The notes under the pieces: generated by a model
What the model was told of the DNA's origin: nothing
The model's database searches: none
Seen by the model: the letters and a program-made list of their open reading frames with translations, nothing else
Position numbers and translations under genes: made by a program
Assembly (NCBI RefSeq): GCF_051172195.1
Contig: NZ_JBPJAQ010000004.1
Location: 124,001 to 188,000 of the forward strand
Direction: 5' to 3'
Length of the DNA stretch: 64,000 nucleotides
DNA from: Paludibaculum fermentans_A
Lineage (GTDB): Bacteria; Acidobacteriota; Terriglobia; Bryobacterales; Bryobacteraceae
In this document: positions 17,897 through 26,145 of the stretch, one piece after another
How the letters are laid out: every line of letters starts with the position of its first letter
How positions within the stretch are numbered: position 1 is the stretch's first letter

Positions 17897-18814
17897 TTGC
17901 TAGACGGCGGCATCTGGCGCATCCCGCTGCCCCTGCCCTTCGGCCCGCCCCATGTGAATGTCTATCTGCTGCCCTGCCCCGACGGCTGGATGCTCATCGA
18001 CACCGGCATGGATACACCCGAGTGCTGGAACGCCCTCACGGCGGCCATGAACGATGCCGGAGTCGCCCCCGGACAGCTTCGCCAGATCGTCGTCACCCAT
18101 CTACACCCGGATCACTGCGGCCTGGCCGCGCGGCTCCGCGACGCCAGCGGCGCCACCGTCTGGATGCACCGCGCCGACGCCGAACTGCTCATGCGGCTCA
18201 CCGGCACACGCCGCCCCCAGGAACTCCTGGAAGAGGCCATGAAGCACGCCGGCACGCCCGACTCCTTCCGGCCCGCCGTGCTCTCCAGCTACGACCGCCT
18301 GCTGCGCACCTTCCCCGCCCTCAGCCCGGATTCCTACCTGGAGGACGGCGATACCCTGGAGAGCTGGCTCGGCCCGCTGCAGGTCATCTGGACACCCGGC
18401 CATGCCCCCGGCCTCTGCTGCCTCTACTCGCAGGAGTTTGGCTACCTCTTCTCCAGTGACCATGTCATCGAAGACATCACCCCGCACATCGGCTGGCTGC
18501 CGGAGCCTGACGGCTCAATCGAGGACCACCTCGGCCACTACCTCAACAGCCTGAACCGCCTCGACGAACTGGAAGTGCAGAAGGTGCTGCCGGCCCACGG
18601 CGCCCCGTTCTCCGACCTCCGCGACTGGACCGCCCGCACGCGCGAACACCACGCCGCCCGCGGCCGCGACATCGCCCAGTTCCAAAGTGATGGCGCGGAC
18701 GTGGCCGACGACCTCATCAAACGACTCTGGCCGCGCGAACTGCGGCCCATGGAATACCAGTTGGCGCTCACCTCGGTGCTCGCTTACCTGGAACACGGCC
18801 GCCGCGTGGCCTAG
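17897..18814 (+). CDS. metallo-beta-lactamase-fold hydrolase
   Basis: About 305 residues. The zinc motif THLHPDHCG (His 68, His 70, Asp 72, His 73 from the start used here) defines the fold, with further ligand segments TPGHAPG and LFSSDHVIEDI. This is the glyoxalase II/hydrolase branch, with a long C-terminal helical extension. The start is uncertain: no ATG exists near the conserved beginning. A GGAGG lies inside the end of lipA (17865-17869) and is ideally placed for a CTG at 17879, whereas TTG at 17897 is the first conventional start codon. It probably forms an operon with lipA (stop 17877), but no metabolic link is known. Confidence 0.85.
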   Translation: MLDGGIWRIPLPLPFGPPHVNVYLLPCPDGWMLIDTGMDTPECWNALTAAMNDAGVAPGQLRQIVVTHLHPDHCGLAARLRDASGATVWMHRADAELLMRLTGTRRPQELLEEAMKHAGTPDSFRPAVLSSYDRLLRTFPALSPDSYLEDGDTLESWLGPLQVIWTPGHAPGLCCLYSQEFGYLFSSDHVIEDITPHIGWLPEPDGSIEDHLGHYLNSLNRLDELEVQKVLPAHGAPFSDLRDWTARTREHHAARGRDIAQFQSDGADVADDLIKRLWPRELRPMEYQLALTSVLAYLEHGRRVA

Positions 18815-18818
18815 ACAG

Positions 18819-19256
18819 TTAAACGGTGGCAGGCCGCAGCTTGCGCCGCCGTTCAATCCACTCCTCGCGCTTGAACAGCCGCGGACTCGAGTCGATCAGC
18901 CGCGGCAGCAGCTCAAACACGCCCGACTGCGTCCACGCCTCGTCCGTCCGCATCCGGAACCCGCGCCTGTTCAGCTCATCCGCGATGCGGGACATCGAAC
19001 GATCCTCGACAATCCCTTCCAGGATGCCGAGCATGATCTCGACCTCCTCCGGGTTCTCTTCCAGATGTTTGTTGTCGGCGGCGACCCTCCAGCCATAGGG
19101 CACCTCCTGTACCGGCGGCCGCCACTCGTCGGCTGAATCCACCAGCCGTTCCCACTCCACCGCCACCGGTTGCCACCCTTCGGCGGCCCTCCGGTCCAGC
19201 TCACCGGCCGTCAACGGGCCTGTCAGCACTTCGCGCACGCGCTCCGACTTTCCCAT
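18819..19256 (-). CDS. stand-alone recombinase-domain (serine-recombinase accessory) HTH protein
   Basis: 145 residues. The central part resembles the 'recombinase' domain that follows the catalytic domain in large serine recombinases: VPYGWRVAADNKHLEENPEE, then SRIADELNRRGFRMRTD, then WTQSGVFELLPRLI. The resolvase catalytic domain with its nucleophilic Ser is absent, so this cannot recombine DNA by itself; a DNA-binding or regulatory role is plausible. The first 50 residues (LTAGELDRRAAEGWQPVAVE) form a small unknown domain. The ATG at 19254-19256 has GGGAGG seven bases upstream, preferred over an ATG ten codons earlier. It is convergent with the metallo-hydrolase gene (4-base gap). No attachment site or mobile gene is nearby. 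Confidence 0.65.
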   Translation of the reverse strand: MGKSERVREVLTGPLTAGELDRRAAEGWQPVAVEWERLVDSADEWRPPVQEVPYGWRVAADNKHLEENPEEVEIMLGILEGIVEDRSMSRIADELNRRGFRMRTDEAWTQSGVFELLPRLIDSSPRLFKREEWIERRRKLRPATV

Positions 19257-19263
19257 TTGGAAG

Positions 19264-19269
19264 CCTCCC
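19264..19269 (-). promoter_or_regulatory. ribosome binding site deciding the start of the recombinase-domain gene
   Basis: On the minus strand GGGAGG lies seven bases before the ATG at 19256, supporting that start rather than the upstream in-frame ATG at 19286. Confidence 0.7.
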
Positions 19270-19438
19270 TGCGCGCCATTGCGCACGCCGCTGGCCAGCG
19301 TATCTCCAGCATTTCATTGACTGGGCCAGGCTTGTGAGTGTCCGCTAGCGCAACGCCACCGTCCACGAACGGGACGCCATCTCCGAGAGAAGATTTACAC
19401 CTTTCCGGCACTAACGAAATGGAGAGACCCGGGCGCCC

Positions 19439-20725
19439 ATGCATGCTTCCACCAAGCCGGCCGCGTATGCCACCGGCCACTGCCGTCCGCCCCGCATCTA
19501 TTACGCTATCCCCAGCTCGCCCGCACCCTCGCGGGCAGCCCTGCTCACCACCGCCATCGTCCTGTTCCTGCTGGTCGCCATGCCCAAGGGCGGCATCAAG
19601 TTCGAGCGCATCCCCATCACGTTCAGCTACCTGGCCCTGGGCCTGGCCGCCGTCCCCTGCCTCGCCGCCAGTGTGCGCACCTCCACCTGGAACCGCCCCA
19701 CCGTCGTCTGCATTCTCATGACGCTCCCCCTCACCGTCATGACCATCCTCAAGGTGACGCGCTGGGGCTACTACGAGCAGGGTTTCGCCCTCGCCCTCAT
19801 CACGAATGTCTGTGTCCTGCCCTTCGTCTTCCTCGTCTGTTTCCGCGCCCTCGGCCCCGCCCTGGTGCACCGCCGCACCCAGCGCCTGCTCGTCCTCTGC
19901 ATCGCCCTGGTCACTCTGTTTGGCCTGGTCGAGTTCGTCTCCCGCAACTTCCTCGGCTCGCCCATCGAGGTGCCCTACATCACGGTGAACTCCGATGACG
20001 TCGGCCGCATCTGGGAGAAGCACAACCAACGGACCAACCTCGTCAAGCTGGTCTCCACCTACAACAACGGCAACATATTCGGCATCTGCATGCTGATCCT
20101 GGGCCCCATCTTCTGGGCCTTGCGGCCGGCCCGCGCCTGGCGCCTGGTCTTCGTCGCCGCCCTCTTCCTCACCCTCTCGCGCACCGTCTGGGCCGGTATG
20201 CTCATCTGGCTGGTGCTGTGGGAACCCATCTTCCGCCGCCGCCCCGTGTCCATGCTGCTGCGGTCGCCCATCCATCTGCTAACGGCGGTCGCCCTGGGTG
20301 CGGCCGGCATCTTCGTGCTCAGCACCGGCACCGGCTTCCTCTTCGATCAGAACCTGGGCGGACGCCTGCAGGCGCTGCCCGACGTGGAGTTCACCCTCTT
20401 CGGGCCCGACATGCCGTTCCTGGGTATTGGCGAACTCACCTACACCAGCTTTCTGCAGAACTTCGGCCTAGCCGGCCTGCTCGCCTTTGTGGCCTGGCTC
20501 GGCGCACCGGTGGCCGCCTGCCTCACCGCGGAAGGCCTGAACGCACTGGGGCCGCTGCGCCGGGCGGCGCTCATCTCGCTCACTATCTACATGGTGGTGT
20601 GTGCGGTTGACGGGGCCTTTATGCTCATCCCCGTCATCGCGCTTTACTGGCTGGTCGCGTCTTACCTGCTCAACCCCGCCTGCGAACGGCAGGGCGGCTA
20701 CACGCTCGAACTGGCGAAACTCTAG
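19439..20725 (+). CDS. O-antigen ligase/Wzy-like polytopic membrane protein
   Basis: 428 residues with about ten hydrophobic segments, the first at AALLTTAIVLFLLVAMPKGG. A mid-protein soluble stretch (about 190-220) carries NSDDVGRIWEKHNQRTNLVK and the STYNNGNIFG segment, a layout found in O-antigen ligases and Wzy polymerases, which join lipid-linked glycans at the outer face of the inner membrane. The later loop (VEFTLFGPDMPFLGIGELTY) is also in the place of the catalytic periplasmic loop of these proteins. No glycosyltransferase cluster surrounds it. Its stop overlaps that of the convergent C45-type gene through the shared CTAG at 20722-20725. Family assignment is by topology more than by motif. 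Confidence 0.65.
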   Translation: MHASTKPAAYATGHCRPPRIYYAIPSSPAPSRAALLTTAIVLFLLVAMPKGGIKFERIPITFSYLALGLAAVPCLAASVRTSTWNRPTVVCILMTLPLTVMTILKVTRWGYYEQGFALALITNVCVLPFVFLVCFRALGPALVHRRTQRLLVLCIALVTLFGLVEFVSRNFLGSPIEVPYITVNSDDVGRIWEKHNQRTNLVKLVSTYNNGNIFGICMLILGPIFWALRPARAWRLVFVAALFLTLSRTVWAGMLIWLVLWEPIFRRRPVSMLLRSPIHLLTAVALGAAGIFVLSTGTGFLFDQNLGGRLQALPDVEFTLFGPDMPFLGIGELTYTSFLQNFGLAGLLAFVAWLGAPVAACLTAEGLNALGPLRRAALISLTIYMVVCAVDGAFMLIPVIALYWLVASYLLNPACERQGGYTLELAKL

Positions 20726-22113
20726 CGAACGGCCTGGAAGCGCGCCCAGGGATGCGAAGGCAGATCCTTCAGCAGCGGCTTCATCCAGGCGAATTCCGGG
20801 TTCTTCTTCAGGTGCTCGGCCGCCTTGAACCCGACACCGCAGGGGTGGCCCATCGCCGCTTCCATTGTCATCTGCCGGGCCATCGTGGCATCAGTGATCT
20901 TGGCCTGCACCGCGCCGGCCGGACCGTGCTCGTTCTGCCACGGCTTCAACCCGCGCGCCGACAGGTCGACGTGCCCGCACAGCGTCCGCTCGTTCGGCGA
21001 ATTCGCCTGCTTGGCATAGGCATCGTAGTGGTCCGACAGGAACGACTTGCCGCTCGCCACATCCACCTTGCCCTTGTACTCCGCCATCAGTTGCTCCCAC
21101 CGCATGCGCCGCGCATTCGCGCTGACAGACTGGTTCTGCGCCGGGAAGTCCGTCTCTTCCGCGGTCAGCGCCGGATCGATGGGGAAGTTGGCGCCCACGA
21201 AGTAGCCGTCCTTCTTGCGGTCCAGCGTCACGTGCTTGAGGCCCAGTTCCAGCCGCCCAATCTCGTTCTTGTTCAGGTCCGCCACCAGCCACGTGTTGGC
21301 GTAGCCGCCGTTGTTGCCTTCGCGCATGATGCGGTTGAAGTCGTCGATGCTCGACGAGTACTGCATCGCCTTGCGGCCGCGTACAAACTCGGGGATCCCG
21401 TTCGTATCGAACCCGTGGAACTGCGTGATGGTCGTCTCCGTGATCACGATGCCGGCCGAGTTGATGCCAAAGTCGTCGCCGCTGTGGATGAAGCCCGGGA
21501 AGCCATCCATCAGGATCCGGTGGCCCTGCGATGGCCGGATGTCGAACATGATGTTCCAGCGCGCGCCTTCCAGGTAGCCCGACCAGTTGTTGTGGCCGAT
21601 CACGATCTGGCCATCCCTGGTCATCGAACCCGTCGCCACAAACGCGCTGCAGCGGTCCGGAGCGTTCGACTCCTTCTTCCGGTCCAGCACGCCCGTGTAG
21701 TAGCTCATCTCGATGTTGGCGTTCAGCACCACCACATCGTACAGATCCGCCTTCACACCCTTCGCCTTCAAGCCATCGGCAATGCCCTGCAGCTCCTGCC
21801 GGTATTCGGTCTCGATGTGCGGCCAGAAGACCTTCTCCGCCGCCGTCCGGTAGAAGTTCCAGTCGTGGCCCGAGTCGTGGGTCAACGACAGCTTCGTCAC
21901 CTTCAGCGCATCGTCGATCTCGGAAGAGAGCAGGTAGCCGTGCTGGAACCCGATCTCGGAAGGCGTCCCCTGGAGACGGACGGGGATCCACCCCTCCTTC
22001 TCCGGTCCCCGGAACGCACCGGCCAACCGCGGGTCCGCCTTGGGCTGCCAGGACATCAGACTGGCCGCCGAGGCGATGAGCAGAGCGACGGAAAGGCAAG
22101 CTCGAATCTTCAT
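20722..22113 (-). CDS. secreted C45/phospholipase-B-like N-terminal-nucleophile hydrolase
   Basis: 463 residues with signal peptide MKIRACLSVALLIASAASLM. The fold is that of the C45 acyltransferase/phospholipase B-like Ntn-hydrolases: after a helical N-terminal part comes RCSAFVATGSMTRDGQIVIG with the candidate nucleophile Cys 155, then GHNNWSGY, the FPGFIHSGDDFGIN stretch and ETTITQF. Ntn enzymes cleave their own chain before the nucleophile; here the Cys is preceded by Arg, as in related bacterial members. The substrate (acyl amide or phospholipid) is not predictable. The ATG at 22113 is chosen because the upstream TTG at 22125 overlaps a TATAAT-like box (22125-22130, minus strand), which would give a nearly leaderless mRNA. 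Confidence 0.8.
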   Translation of the reverse strand: MKIRACLSVALLIASAASLMSWQPKADPRLAGAFRGPEKEGWIPVRLQGTPSEIGFQHGYLLSSEIDDALKVTKLSLTHDSGHDWNFYRTAAEKVFWPHIETEYRQELQGIADGLKAKGVKADLYDVVVLNANIEMSYYTGVLDRKKESNAPDRCSAFVATGSMTRDGQIVIGHNNWSGYLEGARWNIMFDIRPSQGHRILMDGFPGFIHSGDDFGINSAGIVITETTITQFHGFDTNGIPEFVRGRKAMQYSSSIDDFNRIMREGNNGGYANTWLVADLNKNEIGRLELGLKHVTLDRKKDGYFVGANFPIDPALTAEETDFPAQNQSVSANARRMRWEQLMAEYKGKVDVASGKSFLSDHYDAYAKQANSPNERTLCGHVDLSARGLKPWQNEHGPAGAVQAKITDATMARQMTMEAAMGHPCGVGFKAAEHLKKNPEFAWMKPLLKDLPSHPWARFQAVR

Positions 22114-22157
22114 GGGAATGGCCAATTATAGCCGCATTTCCCTCCGGCCGTTCGGCC

Positions 22158-22514
22158 TCAGCGCACCGCCTTCACGGCGTTCCCATCCCCCAGCAGCACA
22201 ACCTGGGGGCGGTGGACCCGCGCTTCCTCTTCGTCCATCCAGCCGAAGGCCGCAATGATCACCAGGTCTCCGACCTGCCCTTTCCGGGCGGCTGAACCAT
22301 ACAGACAGACCGCGCCCGAACCCGCCGGAGCCGGCACGACGTACGTCTGCAGCCGCGCTCCGTTGTTCACATTCCAGACATGAACGGCCTCATTCGGCTG
22401 CAGCCCAGCCGCCTTCATCAGGTCTTCGTCCACGCCCAGGCTGCCTTCGTAGTGCAGTTCCGCACCAGTCAGCGTCGCCCGGTGCAGCTTCGACTTCAGT
22501 AGCTTCCGCAGCAT
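22158..22514 (-). CDS. panD: aspartate 1-decarboxylase
   Basis: 118 residues, standard length. Makes beta-alanine from L-aspartate for pantothenate synthesis. The self-cleavage site is the Gly24-Ser25 pair in LHYEGSLGVDEDL; Ser25 becomes the pyruvoyl cofactor. KLHRATLTGAEL, NVNNGARLQTYV and GDLVIIAAFGWMDEEEA are conserved family segments. The start codon at 22512-22514 is one base from the stop of coaX, so an in-frame extension upstream in the coaX region is not needed. It is the last gene of the panB-panC-coaX-panD operon. Confidence 0.96.
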   Translation of the reverse strand: MLRKLLKSKLHRATLTGAELHYEGSLGVDEDLMKAAGLQPNEAVHVWNVNNGARLQTYVVPAPAGSGAVCLYGSAARKGQVGDLVIIAAFGWMDEEEARVHRPQVVLLGDGNAVKAVR

Positions 22515-22515
22515 C

Positions 22516-23295
22516 TCAAGCCTGCCCTTTCGACAGTTCGACTGCTCTCCGCAAGCCCAGCAGGGGCAGTTCCGGCACGGTAGCGTCGAACAAACCCTCG
22601 CCCTTGAACAGCGCGCCAAAGCCGCCGGTCGAGATCACCAGCGGCCGCTCCTGGGCGAAGTAGTTCGCCGTCACGGCCTCGGCCAGAAACCGCACCGTCG
22701 CCGCGGTGCCGTAGAACAGGCCCGCCTGGATGCTCTCCACGGTCGACCGTCCCAGCACCTCGGCCGGCTTGACGATCTCCACCGCCGGCAGCCGCGCCGT
22801 CTTCGACTCCAGCATCTCCATCGACGTGTAGATGCCCGGCGTGATGATCCCGCCGAGGTACTCCTTGTCTTTGCTCACCGCGCAAAGCGTGGTTGCCGTC
22901 CCGAAGTCGACGATCAAAAGATTGCGGCCTGGGAAGCGCAGCAGCGCGCCGATGGAGTTCGCGATCTTGTCGGCGCCCACTTCCAGCGGATTGCGGTAGC
23001 GGATCTTAAGACCCGTCTTGACACCCGGACCCAGCACGAACGGCTCCAACTGGAAGTACTTGCGGAAGCAGTTGCGCAGCGAGTGCACGATGTCGGGCAC
23101 CACGGCGCACACGGCGGCCATCTCCACCCGTGCCGGATCGATGCCGTTCTCGCGGAGCATGCTGCGGAAGAAGAGGCCGAACTCATCGGAGGACGACCGG
23201 ATGTTGGAGGTCCGCCGGAACGTCACTTTCAGCTCCTCACCGTCATATACCCCGGCGAAGATCTGTGTATTGCCCACGTCCACGCAAAGCAGCAT
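22516..23295 (-). CDS. coaX: type III pantothenate kinase
   Basis: 259 residues. Phosphorylates pantothenate, the first step to coenzyme A. The ASKHA phosphate motif DVGNTQIFAGVYDG opens the protein; FGTATTLCAVS and GGIITPGIYTSMEML are the second phosphate and substrate motifs; ISTGGFGALF is near the end. Type III kinases lack CoA feedback inhibition. The gene begins one base after the panC stop and ends one base before panD, so the whole route from ketoisovalerate and aspartate to phosphopantothenate is translated as one unit. Confidence 0.96.
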   Translation of the reverse strand: MLLCVDVGNTQIFAGVYDGEELKVTFRRTSNIRSSSDEFGLFFRSMLRENGIDPARVEMAAVCAVVPDIVHSLRNCFRKYFQLEPFVLGPGVKTGLKIRYRNPLEVGADKIANSIGALLRFPGRNLLIVDFGTATTLCAVSKDKEYLGGIITPGIYTSMEMLESKTARLPAVEIVKPAEVLGRSTVESIQAGLFYGTAATVRFLAEAVTANYFAQERPLVISTGGFGALFKGEGLFDATVPELPLLGLRRAVELSKGQA

Positions 23296-23296
23296 C

Positions 23297-24061
23297 TTAC
23301 TTCTCCTCCCCCACTGGGACGTTGTCGATCAGGCGTACACCTTCCAATACGGCCGCCGCGAAGCGCCGGCCCCAGCGCTCTTCCACGTAGTCCACCGCGA
23401 AGCCTTCAGCGTCCAACATGCGCCGGGCTTCTTCGGCGGTCGCGGCCGTAGTCAGGGAACGGTAGACGCTCGCCGCCCCTTCCCTGCCCGCATCGGATAG
23501 CAGGGTATTGCGCGAGCTCAAGGCCAAGCCAGACGCGGCACGAACGGTCTCGCAGGGGATGACCTCAGTGGGGACGAAGAAGTCCCTCACCATCTCCCGG
23601 ATCACCTGGAGCTGCTGGTAGTCTTTCTCGCCGAAGTAGGCACGGTCCGCCCGCACCAGGTTCAGCAGCTTCAGCACGATGGTCATCACACCCTGAAAGT
23701 GGCCGGGGCGGTGTGCGCCCTCCATGCCCTCCACGGCGGAGCCGCCCTCGATCCGCAGCCGGTAGCCGTCAGGGTAAAGCTCCCCCGCCGCCGGCATCAG
23801 CACGTCGTCAGTGCCGAGCGATGCCAGCAGCTTCAGGTCCTGCTCCACGGTGCGCGGGTAGCGCTCCAGGTCGCTGGGGTTGTTGAACTGCGTGGGGTTC
23901 ACGAAGATGCTGACCACCACGATGTCGTTCTCGCGGCGGCAGCGTTCCACCAGCGCGCCGTGGCCGGCATGCAACGCGCCCATGGTCGGCACGAGGCCGA
24001 TGCTGCCTTTCAGTTCCGTGCGGCGAGCCTGCCACTCGCGCACGGTCGTCCAGGTCTTCAT
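23297..24061 (-). CDS. panC: pantothenate synthetase (pantoate-beta-alanine ligase)
   Basis: 254 residues. Joins pantoate and beta-alanine using ATP through a pantoyl adenylate. The HIGH-type nucleotide motif is in VPTMGALHAGHGALVERC, followed by SIFVNPTQFNN. YFGEKDYQQLQVIREMV and LALSSRNTLL (KMSKS-like loop) complete the active site. It is somewhat short at the C-terminus compared with the E. coli enzyme (about 283 residues). The start overlaps the panB stop by four bases (ATGA type). Confidence 0.95.
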   Translation of the reverse strand: MKTWTTVREWQARRTELKGSIGLVPTMGALHAGHGALVERCRRENDIVVVSIFVNPTQFNNPSDLERYPRTVEQDLKLLASLGTDDVLMPAAGELYPDGYRLRIEGGSAVEGMEGAHRPGHFQGVMTIVLKLLNLVRADRAYFGEKDYQQLQVIREMVRDFFVPTEVIPCETVRAASGLALSSRNTLLSDAGREGAASVYRSLTTAATAEEARRMLDAEGFAVDYVEERWGRRFAAAVLEGVRLIDNVPVGEEK

Positions 24062-24846
24062 GTGTAGCTCTCCTCGATGCTGGGGAAGTCTCCGCTCTTC
24101 ACCGCCTGGTCATAGCCGTCCAGCGCCTCCACGATGGCGTTAGCGCCTTCCAGGAAGTGCCGCACGAAGCGCGGGTGGAAGTCAGTGTTCATGCCGAGCA
24201 GATCCTGCAGGACGAGGATCTGCCCGTCGCACCCGGCGCCCGCGCCGATACCGATTGTCGGAACCTTCAGCGCGGCGGTGACCTCAGAGGCGAGCGGAGC
24301 CGGGATGCACTCCAGCACGATGGAGAACGCGCCCAACTGTTCGAGCATGACGGCTTGCCGCAGGATCCTCTGCGCTGCTTCATCGCCCCGTCCCTGCACC
24401 TTGTAGCCGCCGAAGGCGTGGATGGATTGCGGCTGGAGGCCGAGGTGGCCCATCACCGGGATACCGCTCTCGACCAGGCGCTGCACGACGTCCTCGTGAC
24501 CATCGACGCCTTCCAGCTTCACGGCCTGGGCGCCCGCACTCATCAGCACATGGGCCGCATCCAGGGCCGCCGTCCAGCCCATGCGGTAGGACAGGAAGGG
24601 CATGTCCGCCACGATCAGCTTGTCGCCGGCGCCGCGGGCCACCGCCTCCGTATGGAGCTTCATCATCTCCACCCGGGCCGCAATGGTCGAGGGGTGGCCG
24701 TGCATCACCATGGCGGCGCTGTCGCCCACCAGGATGCCGTCAATGGAACTGCGGGCCAGCAGACGGGCGAACGTGTAGTCGTAGCACGTCACCATCGAGA
24801 GCCGCCGTTGTTCCTGTTTTGCGTTGAGAAAGTGTCCAGCCTGCAT
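24058..24846 (-). CDS. panB: 3-methyl-2-oxobutanoate hydroxymethyltransferase
   Basis: 262 residues. Transfers a hydroxymethyl group from 5,10-methylene-tetrahydrofolate to ketoisovalerate, giving ketopantoate. Conserved segments include MVTCYDYTFARLLARS, VGDSAAMVMHGH (metal-binding Asp), VKLEGVDGHEDVV, VMGHLGLQPQ and GIGAGAGCDGQILVLQDLLG. First gene of the leftward pan operon; no panE is in the window. The 213-base stretch upstream (24847-25059) has no gene. Confidence 0.96.
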   Translation of the reverse strand: MQAGHFLNAKQEQRRLSMVTCYDYTFARLLARSSIDGILVGDSAAMVMHGHPSTIAARVEMMKLHTEAVARGAGDKLIVADMPFLSYRMGWTAALDAAHVLMSAGAQAVKLEGVDGHEDVVQRLVESGIPVMGHLGLQPQSIHAFGGYKVQGRGDEAAQRILRQAVMLEQLGAFSIVLECIPAPLASEVTAALKVPTIGIGAGAGCDGQILVLQDLLGMNTDFHPRFVRHFLEGANAIVEALDGYDQAVKSGDFPSIEESYT

Positions 24847-25025
24847 CGTTCACTGCCCCCATGGGACAGGTGGACGCGGGCTCGACGCGAGGGAAGGAAT
24901 GGATTGTCTCAGCATCGCCTTGGTACCTGTCGGATTCGATCAAGTCCCCGGACTTACATGCGCCCCGAAGGGCGTCATCGTACGGTGGTCGCTGCCAGTT
25001 GGTCAGCGCACTTTGAGTTTATCAG

Positions 25026-25049
25026 AGGGCGGGCCGCTCGACCCGCCCT
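25026..25049. terminator. hairpin at the 3' end of the aldo/keto reductase gene
   Basis: A perfect 8-bp stem AGGGCGGG (25026-25033) with CCCGCCCT (25042-25049) and an 8-base loop, just beyond the stop at 25060 on the minus strand. Confidence 0.55.
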
Positions 25050-25059
25050 TCAAACGGGA

Positions 25060-26094
25060 TCAGTACTGCGGCACAGGCAGCGGGTTGCGCGAGGCGAATT
25101 GGACCTGGTGCCAGTAGGGATAGGTCTTCTGGGTCTGGCTGGCCTTGTCCAGCTTCTCCACCTGCTGCGGCGTCAGGTTCCAGCCGGCGGCGGCCAGGTT
25201 CTGTTTGAGCTGCTCTTCGTTGCGGGCACCGATGATCACGGTGGCAACCGAGGGCCGCTGCAGCAGCCAGTTCAAGGCGATCTGCGCGACAGTCTTGCCC
25301 GTCTCCTTTGCCACTTCATCCAGCGCGTCCACCACGTTGTAGACGTGCTCATCCGGCACGGGCGGTCCCTTTTCCGCAGTCGAATGCAGGCGGCTGACTT
25401 CGGGCAGCGGCTGGCCGCGCCGAATCTTGCCGGTCAAACGGCCCCAGCCCAGCGGGCTCCACACCAGCGCGGAGACCTTCTGGTCCAACGCCAGCGGCAT
25501 CAGTTCCCATTCGTAGTCGCGGCCGATCAGCGAGTAGTAGACCTGATGGCCCACATAGCGCGCCCAGCCGTAGCGTTCCGAGGCCGAGAGCGACTTCATG
25601 AGGTGCCAGCCCGAGAAGTTCGAGCAGGCGATGTAGCGGACTTTGCCGCTCTTGACGAAGCCGTCGAGCGTGGCCAGCGTCTCTTCGACGGGCGTCGTGG
25701 CGTCGAAGGCATGCATGTGATAGATGTCCACGTAGTCCGTGCCCAGGCGGCGCAGACTGCCCTCCAGCGACTCGGTGAGATGATGGCGGGAGGAGCCCAG
25801 GTCATTCGGTCCCTTGCCCATCGCAAAGGTGGCCTTGGTGGAGATGAGGACCTGGTTGCGTTTGCCCTCAAGGGCCTTGCCCAGGATGTCTTCCGAGTGG
25901 CCATCAGAATAGACATCGGCCGTATCGAAAAGATTGAGGCCGGCGTCGAGGCAGAGGTCCACAATCCGCTTGGCTTCAGGTACGCCTGTATCGCCCCAGG
26001 CTTTGAAGAAGTCGTTGGTACCACCGAAGGTGCCCGCACCGAAACTGAGGGCTGGGACTTTGAGGCCGGAATGGCCTAGCTGTCTGTATTCCAT
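25060..26094 (-). CDS. aldo/keto reductase
   Basis: 344 residues with the TIM-barrel aldo/keto reductase pattern of the YghZ/Kv-beta-like branch. The Asp-Tyr pair is in LFDTADVYSDGHSEDILGKA, the Lys in VLISTKATFAMG, and a His in DYVDIYHMHAFD. The NAD(P)-binding part includes ATVIIGARNEEQLKQNL near residue 285. Such enzymes reduce aldehydes or ketones, or act on sugars, with NADPH. It is soluble, with no export signal. Flanking genes are unrelated, so the substrate is open. Confidence 0.9.
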   Translation of the reverse strand: MEYRQLGHSGLKVPALSFGAGTFGGTNDFFKAWGDTGVPEAKRIVDLCLDAGLNLFDTADVYSDGHSEDILGKALEGKRNQVLISTKATFAMGKGPNDLGSSRHHLTESLEGSLRRLGTDYVDIYHMHAFDATTPVEETLATLDGFVKSGKVRYIACSNFSGWHLMKSLSASERYGWARYVGHQVYYSLIGRDYEWELMPLALDQKVSALVWSPLGWGRLTGKIRRGQPLPEVSRLHSTAEKGPPVPDEHVYNVVDALDEVAKETGKTVAQIALNWLLQRPSVATVIIGARNEEQLKQNLAAAGWNLTPQQVEKLDKASQTQKTYPYWHQVQFASRNPLPVPQY

Positions 26095-26145
26095 TCCCCT
26101 GAATAGATGCGGCAGGCGCGGACGACGCTTCGGGAACGGTCTGTC

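Noticed and set aside
20752..22131. 459-residue plus-strand frame opposite the C45-like gene
   Set aside because: Arg/His/Val-rich and without a family; the opposite strand encodes an Ntn-hydrolase with signal peptide.
24157..26079. 640-residue open frame on the plus strand
   Set aside because: It is antisense to panB and the aldo/keto reductase, spans their intergenic gap, and reads as His/Arg/Gln-rich sequence without family features.
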